From assembly GCA_009835325.1 (NCBI GenBank), contig VXWP01000017.1, positions 1-36,836 on the forward strand: a stretch of 36,836 nt of DNA, given 5' to 3'. The translations under genes were made by a program, and so were the position numbers. The DNA is from Gemmatimonadota bacterium (GTDB lineage Bacteria > JAAXHH01). Numbering within the stretch: position 1 is the first letter of the stretch; every line of letters begins with the position of its first letter. The notes beneath the pieces were generated by a model, which ran no database searches, was not told where the DNA came from, and saw nothing but the letters and a program-made list of their open reading frames with translations. Below are positions 24,071-31,539 of the stretch, piece after piece.

Positions 24071-24247
24071 TCAGACGCCGAGGGCTTTCTTGTTCTCGGG
24101 AGTCAGCCTGGTCAGCGTGCGCTTGAACTTGTAGTGGCCCTCTTCGGACTTGACGGGTTTGACCAGCAGTACGGTCTGGACTTCGTCCTCCTGGTTCTTA
24201 TCGCTTCCCTTGGCCATCTTGGCCGCAAAGCTCCTGTCCTTAGCCAT
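24071..24247 (-). CDS. 58-aa basic protein of unknown function
   Basis: A short gene of 58 codons and stop. The product starts MAKDRSFAAKMAKGSDKNQ, continues VQTVLLVKPVKSEEGHYKFK and ends ENKKALGV. GGAGG lies 8 nt before the ATG, a very good ribosome-binding site. The protein is rich in Lys, has no signal and no Cys. From memory, small proteins with the opening MAKDxSFAAK occur in related uncultured lineages with zinc-ribbon Cys pairs (CxxCG); here the Cys are absent. That resemblance is uncertain. A possible weak promoter lies upstream on the minus strand (TTGCAT, 17 nt, TAGATT). It is probably cytoplasmic and perhaps nucleic-acid-binding by charge. Confidence 0.65.
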   Translation of the reverse strand: MAKDRSFAAKMAKGSDKNQEDEVQTVLLVKPVKSEEGHYKFKRTLTRLTPENKKALGV

Positions 24248-24343
24248 TTCCGTTTCCTCCGTGAAGGTGAATTCCTGTTTCGTTGCAGTGCGGCCGCGAT
24301 CGGCTCGTTGGTCTTCTAAACGCGACCAATCTAACGATTCTGC

Positions 24344-24377
24344 TTGACAAATGCAATAAAAAACAGTAGTTTATAAT
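24344..24377 (+). promoter_or_regulatory. Promoter-like boxes for the TonB receptor
   Basis: A perfect TTGACA (24344-24349) and a perfect TATAAT (24372-24377) stand in an AT-rich stretch, but 22 nt apart instead of 16-19. One box may work alone, or an activator may compensate for the spacing. Confidence 0.35.
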
Positions 24378-24543
24378 CACTGGCTCACCTGACCGATTCT
24401 TCAATTTTCATACAACAAGATCAAAGTAACCGTTATCGGAACCTGTCTGCGATTCCGGCGTGCGCGGATACACGGGAAGCCCGCAAATCGCCGGATCGGG
24501 GCGATTTACTTGGACCATAAGCCCTCCCGCGAGAGGAGACAAC

Positions 24544-24555
24544 ATGGATCTGTAG
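24544..24555 (+). other. Minimal open frame ATG-GAT-CTG-TAG with strong RBS
   Basis: AGGAG (24534-24538) is 5 nt before an ATG that is followed by two codons and a stop. It could be a start-stop-like leader that stalls or recruits ribosomes upstream of the receptor, or the remnant of an old start. It has the best ribosome-binding site in the leader. Confidence 0.35.
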
Positions 24556-24624
24556 GGATAAGCCATGTGACCGCTGTGCTTACGTGTGCAATCGTATGGT
24601 TAATCGAGCAGCATCGTCCAGAAC

Positions 24625-24679
24625 CCCCCTTGAGTGTTCATGCATCTTCGCGATGACTGCGCAGTATGCACGAAGGGGG
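24625..24679 (+). promoter_or_regulatory. Hairpin adjoining the TonB receptor start
   Basis: CCCCCTT (24625-24631) pairs with AAGGGGG (24673-24679), and inside it TGCAT (24641-24645) pairs with ATGCA (24666-24670). A second G5 (24682-24686), the likely ribosome-binding site for ATG 24692, could compete for the same C-rich strand. The structure could switch access to the start. Confidence 0.4.
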
Positions 24680-24691
24680 ATGGGGGATACA

Positions 24692-27340
24692 ATGATCAGG
24701 ATTTCCGGCAACAAACCAGCGACGTTCGTCCTGCGCTCCATCGCGCTGTTTTGCCTCATGGCGGCATTCCTCATGGTCACCGCGCAGCAGACCCTGGCGC
24801 AGGAGTCCGCCGAAGAGACGGCAACCGGTGAAGAACAGTCGACTTCAGCCGAACAGCAATTGCCCGAATTGCCCATCGTGCTGGAAGGGGAACTGGAAAG
24901 CATGACGGTGGTCGGAGCGCGGACACAGCCCCGGACCATCACCGAGTCCACCGTACCCATCGACGTGATTCAAGTCGAGGAATTCATCCAGCAGGGCGGT
25001 TCGGACCTGGCCGACCTGATGCGGAACGTCGTTCCCTCCTACAACGTCAATACCCAGCCGATCAGCGACGCGGGCACAATCGTCCGGCCCGCCAACCTTC
25101 GCAGCCTGGCGCCCGACCAGGTGCTGGTCCTCGTCAACGGCAAGCGCCGGCACCGCGGCGCCGTGATCAACTGGTATGCGAACGCCGTGGCCGAAGGCGC
25201 GCAGGGCCCCGACCTGGCGGCGATCCCGTCCATTGCGCTCGAAAGGGTGGAGGTCCTGCGAGACGGCGCCTCGGCGCAGTACGGTTCCGATGCCATTGCG
25301 GGGGTGCTGAACTTCCAGCTCAAGGACAACTACGACGGATTCAGCCTGGAGACCAAGGTCGGCAGCTTCCAGGACGGCTCCGGCCGGTTTCTCGGCGACG
25401 GGGAACTCTTCCTGATCGCGGGTAATGTGGGTGTGGGCCACGAAGACGCGTGGCTCAGCCTCAGCGTGGAATACGGCAACTCCAGCGAATCGGTCCGTTC
25501 GGTGCAGACGGCATCCGGCAGGGCCCTGATCGCGGCCGGCAATCTCGACATCGCCAATCCCGAGACATTCTGGGGCCAGCCCTTTGTACGGGACGACCTG
25601 AAGATCTTCGCCAACTACGGCGCGGCGATCGGCGATGACCTCGAGTTCTTCGGCCACGCCAACTATGCCAGCAAGGAAGTCGACGGCGGGTTCTACTTCC
25701 GCAATCCGCACACCCGCGGCGGCGTGTACCAGGGCCCCGTGGTGGATATAGGCGGCGTGATGCGGCCTACGCTGCTGGTCGGCGATCTGGACGGCGTGGG
25801 CCAGGGCAGCGAATGCGCACCGGTGCCCATCATCAACGACCGGCCGGACCAGGCGGCCTGGCTGCGGGTTCGCGACGATCCCAACTGCTTCTCGTTCCTG
25901 AAGATGTTTCCAGGGGGGTTCACGCCCCGGTTTGGCGCTTTCGCGTCGGACGAGTCCGTGGTGCTTGGCATCAGGGGAAGGGCGGCGACCTTGCTGCGCT
26001 GGGAACTGAGCGCGGCGTACGGACGCAACGAGGCCGACTACTTCATTTACAATACGGTCAACGCTTCCATGGGGCCGGACACCCCGACCTATTTCGATCC
26101 GGGCTCCTATGTCCAGTCCGAAGTCAACCTGAACTTCGACATGACCTACCCGGTCGGCAACAACCTGGTTTTGGCCGCCGGCCTCGAAAGACGGACCGAG
26201 ACCTTCGAGCTCGTTGAAGGCCAGATCGAGTCCTACCTGATCGGCCAGCCCCTCGCCAGCCAGGGATTCACGCCGGCGACCAATGGTTTCGCGGGATTCA
26301 GCAAGGTCGCCGCGGGTTCATGGGACCGTTCCAACAATGCGATCTACCTGGAAGGCGGACTCACGCCCACGGACCGGTGGCTGCTCGACCTGGCCGTGCG
26401 TGCCGAAGATTTCGAAGATTTCGGTACGACCACCAACTACAAGGTGGCCACGAACTTCAGCCTGACCGACGAGGTGAAACTGCGCGGCAGCGCCAGCACG
26501 GGTTTCAGGGCGCCGACGCCCGGCCAGCAGAACGCCTTCAACATCACGACGGAGTTCGACCTGGAACTGAACGACCTGGTGAACAACGGAACGGTGCCTT
26601 CCAACAGCCGCGCGGCCGAGTTGAAGGGCGGCAAGCCGCTCGACGCGGAGAAATCCGTGAATATCTCCGCGGGCCTCGTCTTCGATCTGGGCACCGTGAG
26701 CGCCACCATCGATTATTTCGATATCCGCGTGCGTGACCGCCTGACGGTCTCCCAGAATTTTGAGCTCACCGACGAGGAGAGAGCCCCGTTGATCGCCGAA
26801 GGCTTCACCAGCGCGGCGGGGCTGCAGGGCTTTCAGTTCTTCCCCAACGACTTCGACTCCGCCAACCGGGGTATCGATGTCGTGGTTTCGGCGCCGGTGG
26901 GGACGGGTACGATGAGCCTGGCCTACAACTACACGAGCTCCGAAGTCACCGATCACAATCCGGAAATCCTGGATGCCACGCAGATCAAGGCGCTGGAGGA
27001 GGGACTCCCCAGGCAACGCGGCAATCTGACCCTGACCCAGTCCCTGGCCGATAACTGGAACGCTCTGGGGCGGGCCAGCTACTTCGGTTCCTGGTACGAT
27101 TTCCGCGATGGCGAGACCTACGACGGTCGGGTCCTGGTGGACCTGGAGAGTACCATCAGGTTCAACGACGACCGGTCCAGGATCACCGTCGGAGCGCAGA
27201 ACATCCTGAACACCTATCCGGACGAGAATCCCCATGCGGCCGGTGGCCCCTCGGGCGGACCCGGCAACAAGTACAGCCAGTACAGTCCGTTCGGCTTCAG
27301 CGGCGCATTCTGGTACGTCAAGTATGGCTTCTCGCTCTAG
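24692..27340 (+). CDS. TonB-dependent outer-membrane receptor
   Basis: 882 aa from ATG 24692 (G5 5 nt upstream). The frame is open further up but without support. It has a signal peptide to about residue 37 (TLAQES), an acidic linker, a TonB box (ELESMTVVGAR, about 67-77) and a plug with DLADLMRNVVPSYNVN, VLVLVNGKRRHRGAVINW and VEVLRDGASAQYGSDAIAGV. A barrel with many aromatic strands ends FWYVKYGFSL. A Cys pair (SECAPV and DPNCFSF) lies in a predicted extracellular loop and may form a disulfide. It lacks the N-terminal carboxypeptidase-like domain of the other two receptors and is not closely related to them. No SusD or ABC partner is adjacent, so the substrate is unknown. Monocistronic: long leader before, terminator after. 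Confidence 0.93.
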   Translation: MIRISGNKPATFVLRSIALFCLMAAFLMVTAQQTLAQESAEETATGEEQSTSAEQQLPELPIVLEGELESMTVVGARTQPRTITESTVPIDVIQVEEFIQQGGSDLADLMRNVVPSYNVNTQPISDAGTIVRPANLRSLAPDQVLVLVNGKRRHRGAVINWYANAVAEGAQGPDLAAIPSIALERVEVLRDGASAQYGSDAIAGVLNFQLKDNYDGFSLETKVGSFQDGSGRFLGDGELFLIAGNVGVGHEDAWLSLSVEYGNSSESVRSVQTASGRALIAAGNLDIANPETFWGQPFVRDDLKIFANYGAAIGDDLEFFGHANYASKEVDGGFYFRNPHTRGGVYQGPVVDIGGVMRPTLLVGDLDGVGQGSECAPVPIINDRPDQAAWLRVRDDPNCFSFLKMFPGGFTPRFGAFASDESVVLGIRGRAATLLRWELSAAYGRNEADYFIYNTVNASMGPDTPTYFDPGSYVQSEVNLNFDMTYPVGNNLVLAAGLERRTETFELVEGQIESYLIGQPLASQGFTPATNGFAGFSKVAAGSWDRSNNAIYLEGGLTPTDRWLLDLAVRAEDFEDFGTTTNYKVATNFSLTDEVKLRGSASTGFRAPTPGQQNAFNITTEFDLELNDLVNNGTVPSNSRAAELKGGKPLDAEKSVNISAGLVFDLGTVSATIDYFDIRVRDRLTVSQNFELTDEERAPLIAEGFTSAAGLQGFQFFPNDFDSANRGIDVVVSAPVGTGTMSLAYNYTSSEVTDHNPEILDATQIKALEEGLPRQRGNLTLTQSLADNWNALGRASYFGSWYDFRDGETYDGRVLVDLESTIRFNDDRSRITVGAQNILNTYPDENPHAAGGPSGGPGNKYSQYSPFGFSGAFWYVKYGFSL

Positions 27341-27372
27341 GTACGGTTTGTCGCGCTGAGTACGGCTCGACT

Positions 27373-27413
27373 ACGCCCCGGGATCCTCAGGTTCCGGGGC
27401 GTTTCGTTTTTAT
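27373..27413 (+). terminator. Rho-independent terminator after the TonB receptor
   Basis: ACGCCCCGG pairs perfectly with CCGGGGCGT (27373-27381 and 27394-27402), extended by one G-T and one A-T pair to 11 bp, with an 8-nt loop. TTCGTTTTTA follows. A textbook structure 33 nt after the stop. Confidence 0.85.
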
Positions 27414-27417
27414 ATAG

Positions 27418-27449
27418 GGCCGTCCGTGATTCCGGCCGTCCGTGACTCC
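27418..27449. repeat. 16-bp tandem repeat GGCCGTCCGTGA(T/C)TCC
   Basis: Two full copies (27418-27433 and 27434-27449) and a degenerate third, between the terminator and the rlmN start. Confidence 0.55.
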
Positions 27450-27535
27450 GGCCGCCCGGGATTACTATTCAATAGACTTTGCGTGCCTTCCGCCGTATCT
27501 TGGTCCGGCTCATACGTGATCACAGGAGTGGCTGC

Positions 27536-28708
27536 ATGACTGCGCAAACGACACGGGATAAAACCAAAAGCCGGGCCGATCGGAAGACGAAAGGCGGGAA
27601 TGCCGGAGTCGGGAAGCCCGAAGGCAGGAAGCCCGATGGCAGGAAGCCCGATGGCAGGAAACCCGAGCTGAGAGGCCTTACCCTGCCCGAGATCTCGCGG
27701 ATCGTCGCCGAGATGAACGAACCGGCGTACCGGGCGGGGCAGATCGCCTCGTGGGTGTACAAGAAGGCCGCAGGTTCTTTCGACGAGATGACCAACCTGT
27801 CCAAGTCGCTGCGGACCGAACTGGCCGACCGTGCGTGCCTGAACCCCCTGACCCCCGTTCGGAGGTCGAAGTCCCGTCACGGACCGACCACGAAATACCT
27901 GTTCGAACTCCAGGACGGCCAGAAGGTGGAAACGGTGCTGATCGGCGGGTCGCGGCGCAACACGCTCTGCATCTCCACGCAGGTGGGATGCGCCATCGGC
28001 TGCCGATTCTGCGCGAGTGGGCTCGAGGGCCTCGTGCGAAACATGACGTCGGCCGAAATCGTCGACCAGGTCGTACAGGTCAAGCAGCAGGTCATGCTGG
28101 CCGGCGATGACCGCCCCATCAACAACATCGTCGTCATGGGCATGGGGGAGCCGCTGGCGAATTACCGACCGGTGCTCAGGGCAGTACGGATCATCAACGC
28201 CGACTGGGGGCTCGGGATTGGCGCCCGCAAGATCACGTTGTCCACCAGCGGACTGGTACCGAAGATCTACCAACTGGCCGAAGAGAAGATCCAGTTCGAG
28301 CTGTCCGTATCCCTCCATGCCGCCGACGACCGGACGCGGACCTCGATCGTCCCGATCAACCGGCGTTATCCGCTCAAGCAGCTCATGAGGGCCTGCCGCC
28401 ATTACACCGGGACTACCGACCGCATCATTACCTACGAATATGTCCTGCTCAAGGGCGTGAACGACCGGTTCCAGGACGCGGAAAATCTCGTAAAGCTGTT
28501 GAAAAAGGACAAGTGCAAGCTTAACCTCATTCCCTATAACCCGGTGCAGGGCCTGCCCTACGAAACGCCCGACGAACACCGGCGTACGGCCTTCGCGGAT
28601 GCGTTGCGGGCGGGCGGACTGCAGTTGACCATACGCCGGGAGCGCGGACGGGACATCGACGCGGCGTGCGGGCAACTGCGCCTCGCCGAATCCCGCAGGA
28701 GCCGCTGA
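27536..28708 (+). CDS. rlmN: RlmN-type 23S rRNA/tRNA methyltransferase
   Basis: 390 aa. A radical-SAM enzyme that methylates C2 of A2503 in 23S rRNA and A37 of some tRNAs. The [4Fe-4S] motif CAIGCRFC gives Cys152, Cys156 and Cys159. The methyl-relay cysteines are Cys145 (NTLCISTQVG) and Cys378 (DIDAACGQL), both present. VVMGMGEPLANY and LSVSLHAADDRTR are typical. ATG 27536 has AGGAG 7 nt upstream. The N-terminus carries about 45 extra basic residues with four KPxGR-like repeats (about residues 26-45) not usual in RlmN, perhaps for rRNA contact. Cfr is a less likely alternative given the relay and context. Confidence 0.94.
   Translation: MTAQTTRDKTKSRADRKTKGGNAGVGKPEGRKPDGRKPDGRKPELRGLTLPEISRIVAEMNEPAYRAGQIASWVYKKAAGSFDEMTNLSKSLRTELADRACLNPLTPVRRSKSRHGPTTKYLFELQDGQKVETVLIGGSRRNTLCISTQVGCAIGCRFCASGLEGLVRNMTSAEIVDQVVQVKQQVMLAGDDRPINNIVVMGMGEPLANYRPVLRAVRIINADWGLGIGARKITLSTSGLVPKIYQLAEEKIQFELSVSLHAADDRTRTSIVPINRRYPLKQLMRACRHYTGTTDRIITYEYVLLKGVNDRFQDAENLVKLLKKDKCKLNLIPYNPVQGLPYETPDEHRRTAFADALRAGGLQLTIRRERGRDIDAACGQLRLAESRRSR
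27611..27670 (+). repeat. In-frame 15-bp repeats in rlmN
   Basis: Four units of AGGAAGCCCGATGGC type (27611-27625, 27626-27640, 27641-27655, 27656-27670); the middle two are identical. They encode the RKPDG series of the N-terminal tail. Slippage expansion is likely. Confidence 0.8.
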
Positions 28709-28753
28709 CCGTTGCCTGGCGGCCTGGCGCACCGGACTGGTTGACCCGGCTTG

Positions 28754-28785
28754 GCCAGGCGGACCAGGCAGCCAGGCGGACCAGG
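28754..28785. repeat. 15-bp direct repeat GCCAGGCGGACCAGG
   Basis: Exact copies at 28754-28768 and 28771-28785 in the 110-bp gap between rlmN and the first glycosyltransferase. Confidence 0.6.
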
Positions 28786-28818
28786 TCTCACGGCACGCCG
28801 GCGGACCAGAGAAACACC

Positions 28819-29859
28819 ATGGATCATGAATCATCACCCCGGATCCTCGTGGTGCGGCCCGACCGGATCGGGGACGTGGTGCTCTCCCTGCCGGTGCTGG
28901 ACGCCCTTCGGCATCACTGGCCAAAGGCCTACCTGGCCATGCTGGCGCGTCCCTACACCCGGGACGTACTTGAGCGAAATCCCTGCCTGGACGACATATT
29001 CGAAGACGATCCGGAGTCTCTTCACCGCGGACCGGCGGGTTTTTTAAGGCAGGTGCGGCGGCTGCGCGCCCAGGCGTTCGACACCGCCCTGGTGCTCATG
29101 CCGACCATGCGCCATGTGTGGATGATATGCCTGGCGGGCATCCCCCGGCGCATCAGCGTGGGACGGAAAGTCTACCACGCGCTCACCCGCACCCGGTCCC
29201 TCAGCCGCCATCGCTATATTCCGCTCCGCCACGAATCGGATTTCTGCCTGGACCTGGCCCGGATCATCGATGCCCGGGAACCCGGGAACCGGCCGCTGAT
29301 CGAATTGAAGGAGGAGGAGCGTCAGGGGGCCCGCGCGGTCCTGGCCCGGACACACGGACAGCCGGTCATCGGCATCCATCCCGGCAACGGACGAAACGCG
29401 CCGAACTGGACGGCCGAGCGTTACGCGGCACTTGCGCGGACCCTGCAGGATCGCCATGGCGCGAAGATCGTCGTGACAGGGAGCGCGGAGGAGGGGCATC
29501 TCGCCGAAGCGATTGTGTCCCCTCTGGATGAACCCGCCCTTTCGCTGGCGGGGCGGCTGACACTGGGCGAGCTCATCGCGGTGATCGGCGAACTGGACCT
29601 CCTGGTGAGCAGCAGCACGGGGCCCATGCACCTGGCCGGGGCGCTGGGCGTTCCGACGGTGTCCGTCTTCTGTCCCCTGCCCGCCAGGTCGCCCGAACGG
29701 TGGCGGCCGCTGGGCGGCCTGGACCGCAACCTCCTGCCGCCGGAAGGCCAATGCCCGACCTGCGACCGCGGACCCTTCTGCGACCTGTCCGGCATCACCG
29801 TGGACATGGTCGGGGAGGCCGCCGGGGAGCAGTTGGCCCGCGGATGTGCGAAACGATGA
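28819..29859 (+). CDS. Glycosyltransferase family 9, heptosyltransferase-like
   Basis: 346 aa of the GT-B fold. GT9 marks are RPDRIGDVVLSLPVLDAL at the N-terminus, GIHPGNGRNAPNWTAERYAALA in the middle and SSSTGPMHLAGALGVPTVSVF in the donor domain. GT9 enzymes usually add ADP-heptose to the lipopolysaccharide inner core in the cytoplasm. A Cys-rich segment (CPTCDRGPFCDLS) near the C-terminus occurs in many family members. ATG 28819 begins the conserved part; its ribosome-binding site is weak. The stop overlaps the next start by ATGA, so the two GT9 genes form a coupled pair. Confidence 0.9.
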   Translation: MDHESSPRILVVRPDRIGDVVLSLPVLDALRHHWPKAYLAMLARPYTRDVLERNPCLDDIFEDDPESLHRGPAGFLRQVRRLRAQAFDTALVLMPTMRHVWMICLAGIPRRISVGRKVYHALTRTRSLSRHRYIPLRHESDFCLDLARIIDAREPGNRPLIELKEEERQGARAVLARTHGQPVIGIHPGNGRNAPNWTAERYAALARTLQDRHGAKIVVTGSAEEGHLAEAIVSPLDEPALSLAGRLTLGELIAVIGELDLLVSSSTGPMHLAGALGVPTVSVFCPLPARSPERWRPLGGLDRNLLPPEGQCPTCDRGPFCDLSGITVDMVGEAAGEQLARGCAKR

Positions 29860-30917
29860 CCGTCTCCGACACGCCATCCCGCATCCTCGTCATCCGGTTC
29901 AGCTCGATGGGCGATATCGTGCTGACCTCGCCGGTCACACGACAGTTGGACCGGCTCTTTCCGGATGCGGAGATCGACTTCCTCACGCGAAGTGAATACG
30001 TGTCACTGGCCCGTGCGCTCCCCGGGGTCGCCGCCGTGCAGCGCTTCGATCCAGGCACCGGCCTCTTGAGCCTCGTCTCCCGCCTGCGTGAAAGACGCTA
30101 CGACCTGGCGATCGACCTGCACGGGAACCTGCGCAGCAGGCTCGTTGCCATGACGGGCATCGCGGGGCGGGTGCTTCGTTACGACAAACGCCGGTTCGCC
30201 CGCATGGCCATCGTCAGAAGGCGAAGGCGGTCCAGGCCCGTACCCCATACGATCGACCGTTATCTGGAAGTGCTCGACAGGTTCCAAGCAAGCGCCGCAC
30301 CTGGCCTGGAAGGCGCACAAAACACAGCGGAGAGGAGGCTGCCGCAACTCAAAGTCGACGATGCGGCGGCGGCCATAGTGGAGGAGAGACTGGCCGATGC
30401 CGGCATCGGGCCGGATGTCCGTATACTCGGCGTGGCGCCGGGCGCGTCCCATGGTCCGAAACGCTGGCCGCCGGAGCGGTTTGCCGGAGTAGCGGACCAC
30501 ATGGCGGAATCCCGGGACATGAAGATACTGCTGCTGGGCAGCGAGGCGGACCGGCCGGTCACCGGCGAGGTGGCCGATGCCATGGAGCGTCCGGCCGTGG
30601 ACTGGACCGGGGCGACCGATCTCGCGTTGCTGCCCGCGGCCGTGCGGCGGTGCGCGCTCATGGTCAGCAACGATTCCGGCCCCATGCACGTGGCCACGGC
30701 CGTGGGCACACCCGTAATCGGCGTATTCGGCGCCACCCATCCCCGCCTGGGGTTCGCGCCGGTCGGACCGGCGGACGCCGCGGTAACGCTCGACCTGCCG
30801 TGCAGCCCCTGCAGCCTGCACGGGAATCGGGCCTGCCGGTTCCGCACCCACGCGTGCATGGAGGAACTCGATCCCCGGCGCGTTGTTGCCGAGGCAGAGC
30901 GCCGGGTACCGGTTTAG
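29856..30917 (+). CDS. Glycosyltransferase family 9, second heptosyltransferase-like
   Basis: 353 aa. Motifs are RFSSMGDIVLTSPVTRQL, LAIDLHGNLRSRLV, GVAPGASHGPKRWPPERFAGV and SNDSGPMHVATAVGTPVIGVF, the WaaC/WaaF pattern. A C-terminal Cys cluster (CSPCSLHGNRACRFRTHAC) resembles that of WaaF-like proteins. ATG 29856 overlaps the previous stop; an ATG at 29844 is also in frame. The two enzymes differ well beyond recent duplication and probably add successive sugars of a lipopolysaccharide core. The gene ends 39 nt from the convergent apt stop, with no clear terminator between. Confidence 0.91.
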   Translation: MTVSDTPSRILVIRFSSMGDIVLTSPVTRQLDRLFPDAEIDFLTRSEYVSLARALPGVAAVQRFDPGTGLLSLVSRLRERRYDLAIDLHGNLRSRLVAMTGIAGRVLRYDKRRFARMAIVRRRRRSRPVPHTIDRYLEVLDRFQASAAPGLEGAQNTAERRLPQLKVDDAAAAIVEERLADAGIGPDVRILGVAPGASHGPKRWPPERFAGVADHMAESRDMKILLLGSEADRPVTGEVADAMERPAVDWTGATDLALLPAAVRRCALMVSNDSGPMHVATAVGTPVIGVFGATHPRLGFAPVGPADAAVTLDLPCSPCSLHGNRACRFRTHACMEELDPRRVVAEAERRVPV

Positions 30918-30956
30918 CGGAATTAACGCAGGTTGGCCGGCGGCTGCGGTGGGGAT

Positions 30957-31484
30957 TTACTCGTCGGCACCGTATTCGAGGAGCGAGAAGACGGGACGCT
31001 CACCCAGCTTTTTCCGGCCGTCCAGGAAGGATAGTTCGATCAGGAACCCTACGCCGGCTACGACCCCGCCCGCGTCTTCGACGAGTCGACAGGCCGCCGT
31101 CGCGGTCCCCCCCGTGGCCAGCAGGTCGTCCACGATGAGTACGCGGTCTCCGGGCCTCACGGCATCCAGGTGCATTTCCAGCGCATCCGTGCCGTATTCC
31201 AGTTCGAATTCGATCCGCCGCGTCTCCGCAGGAAGCTTGCCGGGCTTGCGCAAGGGAACGATGCCCTTTCCCATGTGGTAGGCGAGCACCGGCGCCAGGA
31301 TGAACCCCCGGGCCTCGATACCGGCCACGAGATCGATGGAACGCTCCGCGTATTCATCGACGAAACGATCCACGGCCTTGCGAAAGGCGGCGGGATCCTT
31401 GAAGAGCGTGGTCACGTCCTTGAAGTTGATACCGGGGATGGGAAAGTCCGGCACGTTGCGGATCTTCTGTTTCAGGGCGTCCAA
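30957..31484 (-). CDS. apt: Adenine phosphoribosyltransferase
   Basis: 175 aa, normal length. It salvages adenine with PRPP to AMP in the cytoplasm. The PRPP loop VLIVDDLLATGGTA is at residues 115-128. The N-terminal IRNVPDFPIPGINFKDVTTLF and AGIEARGFILAPVLA are diagnostic of Apt. The start codon is TTG at 31484 with GAGGT 5 nt upstream; the conserved N-terminus begins there and no ATG fits. It follows the kinase gene by 55 nt on the same strand, and no functional link is evident. A TTG start may keep expression low. Confidence 0.96.
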   Translation of the reverse strand: MDALKQKIRNVPDFPIPGINFKDVTTLFKDPAAFRKAVDRFVDEYAERSIDLVAGIEARGFILAPVLAYHMGKGIVPLRKPGKLPAETRRIEFELEYGTDALEMHLDAVRPGDRVLIVDDLLATGGTATAACRLVEDAGGVVAGVGFLIELSFLDGRKKLGERPVFSLLEYGADE

Positions 31485-31539
31485 GTCACACCTCGATTCT
31501 GATACCGTCTATACCCAAACGCGGCGCAGGCCGCGCAGG

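Larger units (their letters stand above)
24248..24691 (+). other. Long structured leader upstream of the TonB receptor
   Basis: About 440 bases without a normal gene. It contains an AT-rich promoter-like patch (24344-24377), a hairpin CGGG-AAG-CCCG (24473-24483) and a perfect 8-bp stem AAATCGCC/GGCGATTT with 7-nt loop (24485-24507). It also holds a three-codon open frame with a strong AGGAG (24534-24555) and a larger hairpin next to the receptor start (24625-24679). I tried the main riboswitch signatures (cobalamin, TPP, SAM, glycine, cyclic di-GMP) by eye and none fits. Confidence 0.5.

Noticed and set aside
24380-24691. Known riboswitch in the receptor leader
   Set aside because: Cobalamin, TPP, SAM, glycine and cyclic di-GMP consensus boxes were not found by eye.
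27611-27670. Short regular repeats as a possible CRISPR array
   Set aside because: The units abut without spacers and are in frame within rlmN.
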